DNA of 64,000 nucleotides from Flavobacterium sp. LPB0248 (GCF_013388355.1 NZ_CP058246.1:2542001-2606000); one strand, 5' to 3'. Positions 24,544-32,551 are shown, counted from the first letter of the stretch. A program made the numbers and translations. The notes: generated by a model not told the origin, from the sequence alone.

Positions 24544-24891
24544 TTACTCTTTATCTAAATCTTTTGCTGTTTTAAATCCAGTCAAAAGTCCGATTCCTGC
24601 CATTATAAAAATAATTGAAGGGTAAACTGCGCTGTCATTAAGAGAAGTATAAGTTGTAATTAACAACGCTAGAAAAATTCCAACTCCACTACCTATTAAT
24701 AAGAAAGCTATATTAACAACAAATATTTTCCAAGCTGGAACTCCTTTACCTCTTCCCTGCAAAAAAATACTAGCATCTACTCCTTTTTCTATAAGAGCCA
24801 GTCGCTCTCTGTTTCTTGTTGAAAAAATTAAATAAACGATCCCGAAGATCATCAAAAAAAGACTTAGCGGTACTAAAACTTGTGGTCCCAT
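24544..24891 (-). CDS. DUF6249-type small membrane protein
   Basis: 115 residues with an N-terminal helix (VLVPLSLFLMIFGIVYLIF), a cytoplasmic loop with NRERLALIEKGVD, and two further helices (IFVVNIAFLLIGSGVGIFLALLITTY and VYPSIIFIMAGIGLLTGF). The NRERxxLIEKG motif is typical of the DUF6249 group found beside ECF sigma genes in Flavobacteriia, exactly the arrangement here (divergent from the sigma gene). Its role is unknown; partnership in envelope-stress signalling is an inference. Confidence 0.65.
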   Translation of the reverse strand: MGPQVLVPLSLFLMIFGIVYLIFSTRNRERLALIEKGVDASIFLQGRGKGVPAWKIFVVNIAFLLIGSGVGIFLALLITTYTSLNDSAVYPSIIFIMAGIGLLTGFKTAKDLDKE

Positions 24892-25128
24892 AATTTTATG
24901 TTTTTATAATTGATTGATACTCCATATGACGACACCTTTTAAATTGAGGTTACAATTTTTTGGAAAAATTTTTAAATTTTAAATCCAAAACCTCAAAACT
25001 AACTGATTATCAATTAATTTTGATTGTAAAAAACTTTAACAAAGTTCAACTCCTATACATTATTATATAATAAAAGGATTGGAATTTGGACCTGAGCGAT
25101 CGCGAACGGGCGAAGTAATTTAAAAAGT

Positions 25129-25177
25129 TTGGAATTATTTTCCAATTTCTTGTAACCTAAAGAAACAAACTGTCGTC
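25129..25177 (+). promoter_or_regulatory. Probable autoregulated ECF promoter
   Basis: GTAAC at 25152-25156 and CGTC at 25174-25177, spaced by 17 bases, resemble the GGAAC/CGTC pattern of ECF-sigma promoters. An inverted repeat TTGGAA/TTCCAA (25129-25145) lies just upstream. The start codon follows CGTC by nine bases, so the mRNA would be nearly leaderless. Confidence 0.55.
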
Positions 25178-25186
25178 CTATATAAT

Positions 25187-25774
25187 ATGAGCACAATACA
25201 TGATCAACATTATATCGATAAAATTTTGCAAGGTGAGACCAATGCATTTGCCGTTCTTGTGGATCGATATAAAGATATGATCTTTACTTTGGCTCTTAAA
25301 ATGGTTAAGAATCGAGAAGAAGCGGAAGAAGTGGCTCAAGACACCTTTATAAAGATTTACAATTCGCTGACAAAATTTAAGGGCGATTCTAAATTTTCGA
25401 CTTGGATTTATAAAATTGCTTATAATACGTGTCTAGACCGTTTAAAGAAAAATAAAAAAGAAGATTTAAATATTTCTATTGATGATTTTTCTTCTCATTT
25501 AATCAAAACAATGGACAACGCTTTGAGCGCTCTAGAAGAAAAAGAACGAAAGCAAACCATTCAGAAATGTTTAAATTTATTACCAAGTGATGAAAACTTC
25601 CTTTTGACCTTATTTTATTTTGATGATCAAAATTTAGAAGAAATTGGAAAAATCATGAATATATCGGCCAACAATGCCAAAGTAAAGTTATTTAGGAGCC
25701 GACAGAAATTAGCTGTAATTTTGAGACAGCAGTTAGAACCAGAAATAATAGAATGTTATGAAAGAGAGCGATAA
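25187..25774 (+). CDS. ECF-type RNA polymerase sigma factor
   Basis: 195 residues with sigma region 2 (FAVLVDRYKDMIFTLALKMVKNREEAEEVAQDTFIKIYNSLTKFKGDSKFSTWIYKIAYNTCLDRLKK) and region 4 (about 125-175, LPSDENFLLTLFYFDDQNLEEIGKIMNISANNAKVKLFRSRQKL). No region 1.1 or 3, as expected for extracytoplasmic-function sigma factors. It overlaps the next gene by 17 bases, a standard sigma/anti-sigma layout, and appears to drive its own promoter. Confidence 0.93.
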   Translation: MSTIHDQHYIDKILQGETNAFAVLVDRYKDMIFTLALKMVKNREEAEEVAQDTFIKIYNSLTKFKGDSKFSTWIYKIAYNTCLDRLKKNKKEDLNISIDDFSSHLIKTMDNALSALEEKERKQTIQKCLNLLPSDENFLLTLFYFDDQNLEEIGKIMNISANNAKVKLFRSRQKLAVILRQQLEPEIIECYERER

Positions 25775-26162
25775 AAATATAGAACAACTTATTGAGAAAA
25801 TGATGGCTGAAGACAAACTGCAGTCGCCATCAATAGATTTTACTTCCAAAATAATGGCTGATGTTCATCTTTTAGAAGAGAAAAAACTCAAAGTATACAA
25901 ACCTTTAATTCCTAAACCAATCTGGATTTTGATGGGATTGGCTGTCGCAGCATTAGTAATTTATGCTTCTCTATTCTCTGTCTCAGAAACTGATTTCAAA
26001 ATTGATGAAGTCGGGAAATTATATTCTAATCGAATCTCAACGGCATTTTCTGGAATTCATTTTTCTAAAAACATCTTGTATGCCATTTTGATTGTTCCAA
26101 TTATGATTTTGGTTCAGGTTGGAATTTTGAAGAATTATTTTGACAAAAAGTATCAATTATAG
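25758..26162 (+). CDS. Putative anti-sigma factor, two-helix membrane protein
   Basis: 134 residues. The N-terminal cytoplasmic part (KESDKNIEQLIEKMMAEDKLQSPSIDFTSKIMADVHLLEEKK) is followed by one helix (PIWILMGLAVAALVIYASLF) and a second near the C-terminus (ILYAILIVPIMILVQVGIL). It lacks the zinc-binding H-x3-C-x2-C of classical anti-sigmas. Position overlapping the sigma gene is the main argument for an anti-sigma role; direct sequence evidence is thin. Confidence 0.6.
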   Translation: MKESDKNIEQLIEKMMAEDKLQSPSIDFTSKIMADVHLLEEKKLKVYKPLIPKPIWILMGLAVAALVIYASLFSVSETDFKIDEVGKLYSNRISTAFSGIHFSKNILYAILIVPIMILVQVGILKNYFDKKYQL

Positions 26163-26170
26163 ATTTAAAG

Positions 26171-27073
26171 ATGAAAAACAAAACAACATTTTTTAAACAA
26201 GTTCTAAAAGGAAAAAAAACATCCATATATATTCTATTATTGTTGTTGTTTTTTGTCACTACCTATACAGTAGCAGCTCCGTCAAACTTTACTACTAAAG
26301 AAGTAAAATTTGTTAGTGAAGGCATTTCACTTGCTGGAACTGTTTTTATACCAAACAATGTGCAAGCAGCTGTTGTGATTGTTCATGGATCTGGACAAGA
26401 AAAAAGAATGACAGACTTTGCTACAACTCTAGCCAACAACGGAATTGCAGTTTTAACCTACGACAAACGCGGAGTCGGAGAATCGGGTGGCATATATGCT
26501 GGACCAGAAGTAGGAACAAATAATGTTGATTTCTCAAATCTAAATCTTTTGTCTTTAGATGTAAGTGCTGCTGTAAATACTTTATCTAAATCCTTATCAA
26601 ATAATAAAATATCAATCGGTTTAATAGGAGGCAGTCAAGCTGGATGGATAATTCCATTGGCTGCAGAGAAAAACAAGAAAGTTAAATTTATGACCATATT
26701 TAGCGGAGCTCTTATAACAGTTAAAGAACAATTGAGATTCCAATTTTACACCAATGGAGATAAAAATTTTTGGGAAACACACTCTGAAGAAGAGGCAAGA
26801 AAACATGTATTCAATGACCCTGATAAATACGAATTCGTTGACACAGATCCTAAAGGTATTCTTTCTAAACTATCAATTCCAGGAATATGGATTTTTGGAG
26901 GTAAAGATATTCAAGTTCCTACGAATCTATCCATCGAATATCTTGATGCATTGAAATCTAAAGGAAAGCATTATGAATATAAATTGTTTCCAGACTTGGG
27001 TCACAATACAGCATTTTCCAAATCTGAAGAACCGATGAAAGATGCAATCAATTGGATTAAAAATATAAAATAA
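26171..27073 (+). CDS. Membrane-anchored or exported alpha/beta hydrolase
   Basis: 300 residues. An N-terminal hydrophobic segment (TSIYILLLLLFFVTTYTVAA) acts as signal or anchor. The hydrolase core has VIVHGSGQEKR (oxyanion region), YDKRGVGESGG, the nucleophile serine in LIGGSQAGWI, an acid in IFGGKDIQVP and the histidine in PDLGHNTAF. It resembles the acyl-peptidase/esterase-like DUF of the abhydrolase superfamily. Third gene of the ECF operon, 8 bases after the putative anti-sigma, so it may be the stress-response output; substrate unknown. Confidence 0.83.
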   Translation: MKNKTTFFKQVLKGKKTSIYILLLLLFFVTTYTVAAPSNFTTKEVKFVSEGISLAGTVFIPNNVQAAVVIVHGSGQEKRMTDFATTLANNGIAVLTYDKRGVGESGGIYAGPEVGTNNVDFSNLNLLSLDVSAAVNTLSKSLSNNKISIGLIGGSQAGWIIPLAAEKNKKVKFMTIFSGALITVKEQLRFQFYTNGDKNFWETHSEEEARKHVFNDPDKYEFVDTDPKGILSKLSIPGIWIFGGKDIQVPTNLSIEYLDALKSKGKHYEYKLFPDLGHNTAFSKSEEPMKDAINWIKNIK

Positions 27074-27318
27074 ATTAAAAATCATACATAAAGAATTTTT
27101 CGTGTTTTAATCGGAAAAAGAGAATCCTCTTCATTTAAAAAAACAAGATAGAAGAATCAGCTGTAAATTATTCGCAATTATTTTCAAAAAAGTTGCATCT
27201 TAAATTCAAAAAACCTATTATAAACACTGCGAAAAATCAATTTTAATTCATTCATTTACAATAGTTTTACTTCGAAAACACCTTCATTTTTTTAAGAAAA
27301 TTTTGAGACCCTAAACCG

Positions 27319-27349
27319 TTGCAAGATTGTAACTTATGAAGTATCTTTG
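27319..27349 (+). promoter_or_regulatory. Promoter of the PfkB-family kinase gene
   Basis: TTG at 27319-27321, 20-base spacer, and TATCTTTG at 27342-27349 match the TTG-N19/20-TAnnTTTG consensus of Bacteroidota vegetative promoters. Start codon is 24 bases past the box. Confidence 0.75.
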
Positions 27350-27372
27350 CACCCTAATTCGAAATTCATAAA

Positions 27373-28296
27373 ATGAATAAACTATTGATTGTTGGAACAG
27401 TTGCTTTCGACGCGATTGAAACTCCTTTCGGAAAAACAGATAAAATATTAGGTGGTGCTGCAACGTATATTGGTTTATCAGCTTCATTTTTTAACTTGCA
27501 ATCGGCCATTGTTTCTGTAGTTGGCGACGATTTCCCTCAAGAACATTTAGATCTTTTAACTTCAAAAAATATTGATATCTCTGGTATCGAAATTGTAAAA
27601 GGTGGAAAGACTTTTTTCTGGAGCGGTTTATACCACAACGATTTAAATTCTAGAGACACTCTTGTAACAGAGTTGAATGTTTTAGCTGATTTTCAGCCAA
27701 AAGTTCCTCAAAACTACAAAGATGCTGATGTTGTGATGTTAGGAAACTTACATCCATTAGTACAAAGCAGTGTTTTAGATCAGATGGAGAAAAAACCAAA
27801 ATTAGTAGTTTTAGATACTATGAACTTTTGGATGGACTGCGCTCTTCCAGAATTATTAGACGTTATTAAACGTGTAGATGTTATTACAATCAATGACGAA
27901 GAAGCCAGACAGCTTTCTGGCGAATATTCATTAGTAAAAGCAGCTTCTAAAATCCAAGATATGGGACCAAAATATGTGGTGATCAAAAAAGGAGAACACG
28001 GAGCACTTTTATTCCACAACAGAGAAGTTTTCTTTGCACCAGCTTTACCATTAGAAGATGTTTTTGATCCAACAGGAGCTGGAGACACTTTTGCAGGTGG
28101 TTTCTCTGGGTTTATTGCACAGAGCGAAAACATTTCATTCAACAACATGAAGAATGCAATTATTTACGGTTCAAATTTAGCTTCGTTCTGCGTTGAAAAA
28201 TTTGGAACCGAAAGGATGGAATCATTAAGCAAAGCCGAAGTAGCGATTCGATTACAGCAATTTAAGTCGTTAACTCAGTTTGACATAGAAATATAA
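27373..28296 (+). CDS. PfkB-family carbohydrate/nucleoside kinase
   Basis: 307 residues. The C-terminal PfkB signature DVFDPTGAGDTFAGGFSGFI includes the anion-hole GAGD with catalytic aspartate. N-terminal GTVAFDAIETPFGKTDKILGGAATYIGL is the substrate-binding side with GGAA. VVIKKGEHGALL is the other conserved stretch. The family includes ribokinase and adenosine kinase; sugar versus nucleoside cannot be decided. Placement before the purF-like gene suggests a link to nucleoside/ribose supply. Confidence 0.88.
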   Translation: MNKLLIVGTVAFDAIETPFGKTDKILGGAATYIGLSASFFNLQSAIVSVVGDDFPQEHLDLLTSKNIDISGIEIVKGGKTFFWSGLYHNDLNSRDTLVTELNVLADFQPKVPQNYKDADVVMLGNLHPLVQSSVLDQMEKKPKLVVLDTMNFWMDCALPELLDVIKRVDVITINDEEARQLSGEYSLVKAASKIQDMGPKYVVIKKGEHGALLFHNREVFFAPALPLEDVFDPTGAGDTFAGGFSGFIAQSENISFNNMKNAIIYGSNLASFCVEKFGTERMESLSKAEVAIRLQQFKSLTQFDIEI

Positions 28297-28304
28297 TGCC
28301 TAAG

Positions 28305-28330
28305 AGCCTCGATAAAACGGGGCTTTTTTT
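28305..28330 (+). terminator. Intrinsic terminator after the PfkB kinase gene
   Basis: AGCCTCG / CGGGGCT stem with an ATAAAA loop, followed by seven T residues, in the gap before the purF-like gene. Confidence 0.7.
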
Positions 28331-28379
28331 ATTACGTTAATACACACAACTTACAACAACACACAAATAACAAAAAACA

Positions 28380-30278
28380 ATGAGCGACGCTTTAAAACAC
28401 GAATGTGGTATAGCCTTAGTTAGACTACTAAAACCGCTTGAATATTATAAAGAAAAATACGGAACTGCTTTCTACGGAATCCAGAAGATGTATCTAATGA
28501 TGGAAAAACAGCACAACCGTGGACAAGACGGAGCTGGTTTTGCTAGCATTAAATTTGATGTTGAACCTGGACAACGTTATATCAGCAGAGTCCGTTCAAA
28601 TCATTCACAACCTATCCAAGATGTTTTCAAACAAATCAATGAGCGCGTTAGCGAAGAACTAAAAGCGCATCCAGAACTTGGAGACGACATGAAAGAGCTA
28701 AAAGCAAATATTCCTTATGTTGGAGAATTGTTTTTAGGTCACGTTCGCTACGGAACTTTTGGAAAAAACAGCATCGAAAGTGTTCACCCATTTTTGCGTC
28801 AAAGCAACTGGATGCACCGTAACTTGATTTTGGCTGGAAACTTTAATATGACCAATGTTAAAGAACTTTTCGAAAATCTAGTTGAATTAGGACAGCATCC
28901 AAAAGAAATGGCTGATACTGTTACTGTAATGGAAAAAATTGGTCACTTCTTAGACAAAGAAGTAATGCAATTATATCAGGACTGTAAAGCTGAAGGATAT
29001 TCTAAAAGAGAAGCTTCTCCAGTAATTGCAGAACGTTTGGATATTGCTAAAATACTAGCTCGTTCGGCTAAAAACTTAGACGGAGGTTACGCTATGGCAG
29101 GCTTGTTAGGTCATGGTGATGCGTTTGTTTTTAGAGATCCAGCAGGAATTCGCCCAGCTTATTTCTATCAAGATGACGAAGTAGTAGTTGTAGCTTCTGA
29201 AAGACCTGTTATTCAAACTGTATTTAATGTTCCTTTTGAAAGTGTTCAAGAAATCGATCCAGGTCACGCTTTGATCATCAAGAAAAACGGAAATGTTTCT
29301 ATGAATCAAATCTTGGAACCAACGATCAAAAAAGCTTGTTCGTTCGAAAGAATTTATTTCTCAAGAGGAAGTGATGCCGAAATCTATCAAGAACGTAAAG
29401 ATTTAGGAAAATTAATTTTACCTGCTGTTCTTAAAGCAATTGATAGCGATACAGACAACACTGTTTTCTCTTATATTCCAAATACAGCCGAAACTTCTTT
29501 TTATGGTTTAGTCGAAGCCGCTCAGGATTTCTTAAACCAGAGAAAAAACAATTATATTCTTGAAAACAGAAATACATTAACAACAGAAACCCTTCAGGAA
29601 CTTTTAGCTGTAAAGATTCGTACAGAGAAAGTTGCGATTAAAGATGCTAAACTTAGAACTTTTATTACTGAAGATAGCAGCCGTGATGATTTAGTAGCCC
29701 ACGTTTACGATGTTACTTATGGCGTAATTAAACCAGAAGATAATTTGGTTATTATCGACGACAGTATTGTTCGTGGTACTACATTGAAAATGAGCATCAT
29801 TAAAATGATGGATCGTTTAAAACCAAAACGCATTGTTATTGTTTCATCTGCTCCACAAATTCGTTACCCTGATTGTTATGGAATTGATATGGCAAAACTA
29901 GAAGGTTTAGTTGCTTTTAGAGCAGCACTTGCTTTATTAAAAGAAAGAAACCTTTATCATATTGTAGATGAAGTTTATGCAAAATGTAAAGCTCAAGAAA
30001 ATTTCCTTGATAAAGATATTGTAAACTATGTAACAGCAATTTACGACCAATTTACAGACGAGGAGATTTCAGATAAAATTGCAGAAATGTTAAGCTCACC
30101 AGAAATTAATGCTGAAGTAAAAATCATCTTCCAAACAGTTGACGATTTGCATAAAGCATGTCCTAAAAATTTAGGTGACTGGTATTTCACAGGAGATTAC
30201 CCTACTTCTGGTGGAAATCGAGTTGTAAATCGTGCTTTCATGAATTTTTACGAAGGAAAAGACGCTAGAGCGTATTAA
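28380..30278 (+). CDS. purF: Amidophosphoribosyltransferase (PurF-type, long form)
   Basis: Makes phosphoribosylamine from PRPP and glutamine. 632 residues, longer than the usual about 470-510. The catalytic cysteine is C9 in MSDALKHECGIALVRLL, so a short propeptide would need removal, as in some other PurF enzymes. N-terminal glutamine amidotransferase region includes EKQHNRGQDGAGFAS and LGHVRYGTFGKNS. The PRPP-binding motif is VIIDDSIVRGTTLKMSI. About 120 extra C-terminal residues include IYDQFTDEEISDKIAEML and GDWYFTGDYPTSGGNRVVNRAF. This may be a Bacteroidota-specific subtype rather than the housekeeping PurF. Confidence 0.85.
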   Translation: MSDALKHECGIALVRLLKPLEYYKEKYGTAFYGIQKMYLMMEKQHNRGQDGAGFASIKFDVEPGQRYISRVRSNHSQPIQDVFKQINERVSEELKAHPELGDDMKELKANIPYVGELFLGHVRYGTFGKNSIESVHPFLRQSNWMHRNLILAGNFNMTNVKELFENLVELGQHPKEMADTVTVMEKIGHFLDKEVMQLYQDCKAEGYSKREASPVIAERLDIAKILARSAKNLDGGYAMAGLLGHGDAFVFRDPAGIRPAYFYQDDEVVVVASERPVIQTVFNVPFESVQEIDPGHALIIKKNGNVSMNQILEPTIKKACSFERIYFSRGSDAEIYQERKDLGKLILPAVLKAIDSDTDNTVFSYIPNTAETSFYGLVEAAQDFLNQRKNNYILENRNTLTTETLQELLAVKIRTEKVAIKDAKLRTFITEDSSRDDLVAHVYDVTYGVIKPEDNLVIIDDSIVRGTTLKMSIIKMMDRLKPKRIVIVSSAPQIRYPDCYGIDMAKLEGLVAFRAALALLKERNLYHIVDEVYAKCKAQENFLDKDIVNYVTAIYDQFTDEEISDKIAEMLSSPEINAEVKIIFQTVDDLHKACPKNLGDWYFTGDYPTSGGNRVVNRAFMNFYEGKDARAY

Positions 30279-30309
30279 TAAAATACTAATAAAAGGTTAA
30301 ATTGTGCAT

Positions 30310-30374
30310 TTCATCGGTTTTTTTTGCCGTTCATCCTATTTCTTTGGTGAAGTTGAAAAGCTATGATACTTTTG
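30310..30374 (+). promoter_or_regulatory. Promoter region of sRNA copy 1
   Basis: Two boxes TCATC at 30311 and 30331 lie exactly 69 and 49 bases before the RNA's first base. The -7 box TACTTTTG (30367-30374) is a perfect TAnnTTTG, with TTTG at 30343-30346 at a 20-base spacing. Confidence 0.7.
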
Positions 30375-30379
30375 AAATA

Positions 30380-30449
30380 CCATAACATTAGTAGGTTAAG
30401 TTTATGGTAGATTTGGGGCAAAAAGGGTGGAAGCAATTCCACCTTTTTT
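30380..30449 (+). ncRNA. Tandem small RNA, copy 1
   Basis: About 70-nt putative transcript. A 5' hairpin CCATAA...TTATGG with loop ATTAGTAGGTTA is followed by a linker TAGATTTGGGGCAAAA identical in all four copies, and an intrinsic terminator with stem GGTGGAA/TTCCACC and six T residues. Promoter boxes precede it at constant distance. No ORF is inside. Confidence 0.75.
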
Positions 30450-30493
30450 ATTGGAATAAACTCAAATTATTTATAAACAGCCGATTATATCTC

Positions 30494-30558
30494 TTCATCG
30501 GATTTACTTACCTTTTATCTGAAAATTTTTCTTCACAAGAATAACTGCCATACATTTA
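30494..30558 (+). promoter_or_regulatory. Promoter region of sRNA copy 2
   Basis: Boxes TCATC at 30495 and TTATC at 30515, again -69 and -49. The -7-like box TACATTTA is at 30551-30558, starting 13 bases before the RNA. Confidence 0.65.
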
Positions 30559-30563
30559 CTAGA

Positions 30564-30632
30564 CCATAACATTAGTAGGTTAGTTTATGGTAGATTTGGG
30601 GCAAAAAAGGCGGAGTAACTTCCGCCTTTTTT
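30564..30632 (+). ncRNA. Tandem small RNA, copy 2
   Basis: About 69 nt. The 5' hairpin and linker are identical to the other copies. The terminator stem is GGCGGA/TCCGCC, in which the T-A pair of copy 1 has become C-G, a compensatory change that supports the hairpin in RNA. Confidence 0.75.
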
Positions 30633-30676
30633 ATTTTTTAAGTGTAATTAATTGAAAAACAGTTGATTAAATACTT

Positions 30677-30741
30677 TTCATCGAGTATAATTGCTTTTCA
30701 TCTAAAAATTTTTCTTTATAAAAATTACTGCCATACATTTA
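30677..30741 (+). promoter_or_regulatory. Promoter region of sRNA copy 3
   Basis: Boxes TCATC at 30678 and 30698 (-69 and -49), and TACATTTA at 30734-30741 starting 13 bases before the RNA. Confidence 0.65.
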
Positions 30742-30746
30742 CTAAA

Positions 30747-30815
30747 CCATAACATTAGTAGGTTAGTTTATGGTAGATTTGGGGCAAAAAAGGTGGAAGA
30801 AATTCCGCCTTTTTT
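30747..30815 (+). ncRNA. Tandem small RNA, copy 3
   Basis: About 69 nt. Terminator stem GGTGGAA/TTCCGCC keeps pairing by a G-U wobble. Hairpin, loop and linker are unchanged relative to the other copies. Confidence 0.75.
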
Positions 30816-30860
30816 ATTGAAATAAATCTAGGAAATTTTAAAAACTGGCAATACAGGCCT

Positions 30861-30925
30861 TTTATCGGATATACTTGCCTTTTATCTGAAATGTTTCATT
30901 CAAAAAAATATCTGCCATACTTTTA
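30861..30925 (+). promoter_or_regulatory. Promoter region of sRNA copy 4
   Basis: Boxes TTATC at 30862 and 30882 (-69 and -49), and TACTTTTA at 30918-30925 starting 13 bases before the RNA. Confidence 0.65.
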
Positions 30926-30930
30926 CAGAA

Positions 30931-31000
30931 CCATAACATTAGTAGGTTAAGTTTATGGTAGATTTGGGGCAAAAAAGGCGGAAGAAGTTCCGCCTTTTTT
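30931..31000 (+). ncRNA. Tandem small RNA, copy 4
   Basis: About 70 nt. Stem GGCGGAA/TTCCGCC with six T residues. Like copy 1 it has an extra A in GGTTAAGTTTATGG. It ends the array, 183-184 bp after copy 3, before the sodA terminator region. Confidence 0.75.
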
Positions 31001-31069
31001 ATTTTTCTTTTTTTAGTAAGAGGAAAGAAAATAGACGAAAGCTTATAGACGAAATGTATATATATAAAA

Positions 31070-31097
31070 AAAAGACGAGCACTTAGGCTCGTCTTTT
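31070..31097. terminator. Intrinsic terminator of the superoxide dismutase gene
   Basis: AAAAGACGAGC / GCTCGTCTTTT with a 6-base loop. It serves sodA on the minus strand and stops read-through from the sRNA array. Confidence 0.85.
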
Positions 31098-31121
31098 ATC
31101 TTTATTCTTTGCTCTATTTTC

Positions 31122-31733
31122 TTATTTATCTAAAGCAAATCTTCTAGCAACTTCTGTCCAGTTAATTACACTGAAAAAAGCTTCAATATAATCTGGTCTT
31201 CTGTTTTGGTAGTTTAAGTAGTAAGCGTGCTCCCAAACATCCATTCCTAAGATTGGAGTTCCACCGTGACCAGCAACTTCTGGCATTAATGGATTATCTT
31301 GATTCGGAGTACCTACAACTTCTAATTTTCCTCCTTTTTGAACTGTTAACCAAGCCCATCCAGAACCAAATTGTGTAGCACCAGCTTTAGCAAATTTTGC
31401 TTTAAATTCTTCGAAAGATCCAAAAGAAGCTTCAATTGCAGCTAATAAATCACCTGTTGGCAATCCTCCTCCGTTTGGAGACATTACAGTCCAGAATAAA
31501 TTGTGGTTGTAGAAACCTCCACCATTGTTACGAACTGCAGCGTTAGATTTATCTAAATTGATTAAGATATTTTCGATTGTTTTTCCTTCTAAATCTGTTC
31601 CAGCGATAGCTGCATTAAGATTTGTAGTATAAGCGTTGTGGTGCTTTGTATGATGGATTTCCATTGTACGTGCATCAATATGTGGTTCTAATGCATCGTA
31701 TGCATAAGGTAATTGTGGTAATTCAAAAGCCAT
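31122..31733 (-). CDS. sodA: Superoxide dismutase, Mn-type
   Basis: Dismutates superoxide to oxygen and hydrogen peroxide. 203 residues, cytoplasmic. Metal ligands appear as the N-terminal histidine in [11 protein letters not shown], the second in [11 protein letters not shown], and D and H in [24 protein letters not shown] around the second ligand and the Gln in NQDNPLMP favour the manganese over the iron group, though cambialistic use is possible. A -7 box TAAATTTG (minus strand) is at 31771-31778. Confidence 0.95.
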   Translation of the reverse strand: MAFELPQLPYAYDALEPHIDARTMEIHHTKHHNAYTTNLNAAIAGTDLEGKTIENILINLDKSNAAVRNNGGGFYNHNLFWTVMSPNGGGLPTGDLLAAIEASFGSFEEFKAKFAKAGATQFGSGWAWLTVQKGGKLEVVGTPNQDNPLMPEVAGHGGTPILGMDVWEHAYYLNYQNRRPDYIEAFFSVINWTEVARRFALDK

Positions 31734-31770
31734 GGTATTATGATTTTTATGGTTTATAAATAATTTATCC

Positions 31771-31778
31771 CAAATTTA
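31771..31778 (-). promoter_or_regulatory. -7 box of sodA
   Basis: Minus strand reads TAAATTTG, a perfect TAnnTTTG, about 38 bases before the start codon. Confidence 0.5.
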
Positions 31779-31873
31779 GACATTTAACTTTGGAATTGAA
31801 AATACTATTTCGTTATAATTGAATTAAATTCACTGATAATTTACATTTTTATAATATAAACACCTGAAAATCT

Positions 31874-32551
31874 TTATTTTCCATTAAATGTAGTCATTGT
31901 ATTTTCTAAACCTGCTGTTCCAAAAATTTTAATAATTTCTGCAGAAGTTTCTAAGCGCTCTGGAAGTTTTGCTTCTTCTTCAGCAGTCCATTCTCCTAGA
32001 ACATAGTCTACCTGCTGTCCTTTTTTGAATTCGTCACTAATACCAAATCTGTAGCGGGTATAATTTTGTGTATTTAAAACTAGATTAATATTTTTTAAAC
32101 CATTATGACCACCGTCGCTGCCTTTAGGTTTTATTCTAATAGTTCCGAATGACAGGTTTAAATCGTCTGTAATGACCAAAATATTCTCTAGCGGTATATT
32201 TTCCTTATCCATCCAATATTTTACCGCCTTGCCACTTAAATTCATGTAAGTATTTGGTTTTAAAAGAAAAAAGGTTCTCCCTTTAAATTTGTATTCAGCC
32301 ATTGAACCTAATTTTACGGTTTCAAAAGAAAGCCCTTCTTTTCTGGCTAAAAAGTCTAGGACTTTAAATCCGATATTATGTCTGGTGTTTACGTATTCGG
32401 CTCCGATATTTCCTAATCCGACGATTAAATATTTTTTACTCACGTTTTTTATATTGTTTTTTTGATGTTCGTGAACCTCCGGTTTCATATTATCCTCTAT
32501 GTTCTCTTCTTTTGGTGTTGATGAAAACAGTTTTGTTATCCATTTTATCAT
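31874..32551 (-). CDS. pth: Peptidyl-tRNA hydrolase
   Basis: Releases peptidyl groups from stalled peptidyl-tRNA. The core starts YLIVGLGNIGAEYVNTRHNIGFKVLDFL, with the catalytic histidine in RHNIG. KPNTYMNLSGKAV, ILVITDDLNLSFGTIRIKPKGSDGGHNGLKNI and FGISDEF are family hallmarks. The ATG at 32551 gives 225 residues, with an about 40-residue charged extension before the core. A further upstream in-frame ATG runs into repetitive DNA and is rejected. MKPEV inside the extension is an alternative start. Confidence 0.93.
   Translation of the reverse strand: MIKWITKLFSSTPKEENIEDNMKPEVHEHQKNNIKNVSKKYLIVGLGNIGAEYVNTRHNIGFKVLDFLARKEGLSFETVKLGSMAEYKFKGRTFFLLKPNTYMNLSGKAVKYWMDKENIPLENILVITDDLNLSFGTIRIKPKGSDGGHNGLKNINLVLNTQNYTRYRFGISDEFKKGQQVDYVLGEWTAEEEAKLPERLETSAEIIKIFGTAGLENTMTTFNGK

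Noticed and set aside
27074..27318. Small gene between the hydrolase and the PfkB kinase promoter
   Set aside because: All frames are interrupted and there is no recognisable structure.
27780..28148. 122-residue ORF antisense to the PfkB kinase gene
   Set aside because: It is antisense to the kinase signature region and has no recognisable domain.
30380..30449. Riboswitch or leader for sodA or purF
   Set aside because: The units are oriented away from purF's 5' end and opposite to sodA, and each ends with its own terminator and no following ORF.
30300..31000. CRISPR array
   Set aside because: Repeats are about 70 nt with 115-nt spacers that themselves share promoter motifs, each unit ends in a terminator, and no cas genes are present.
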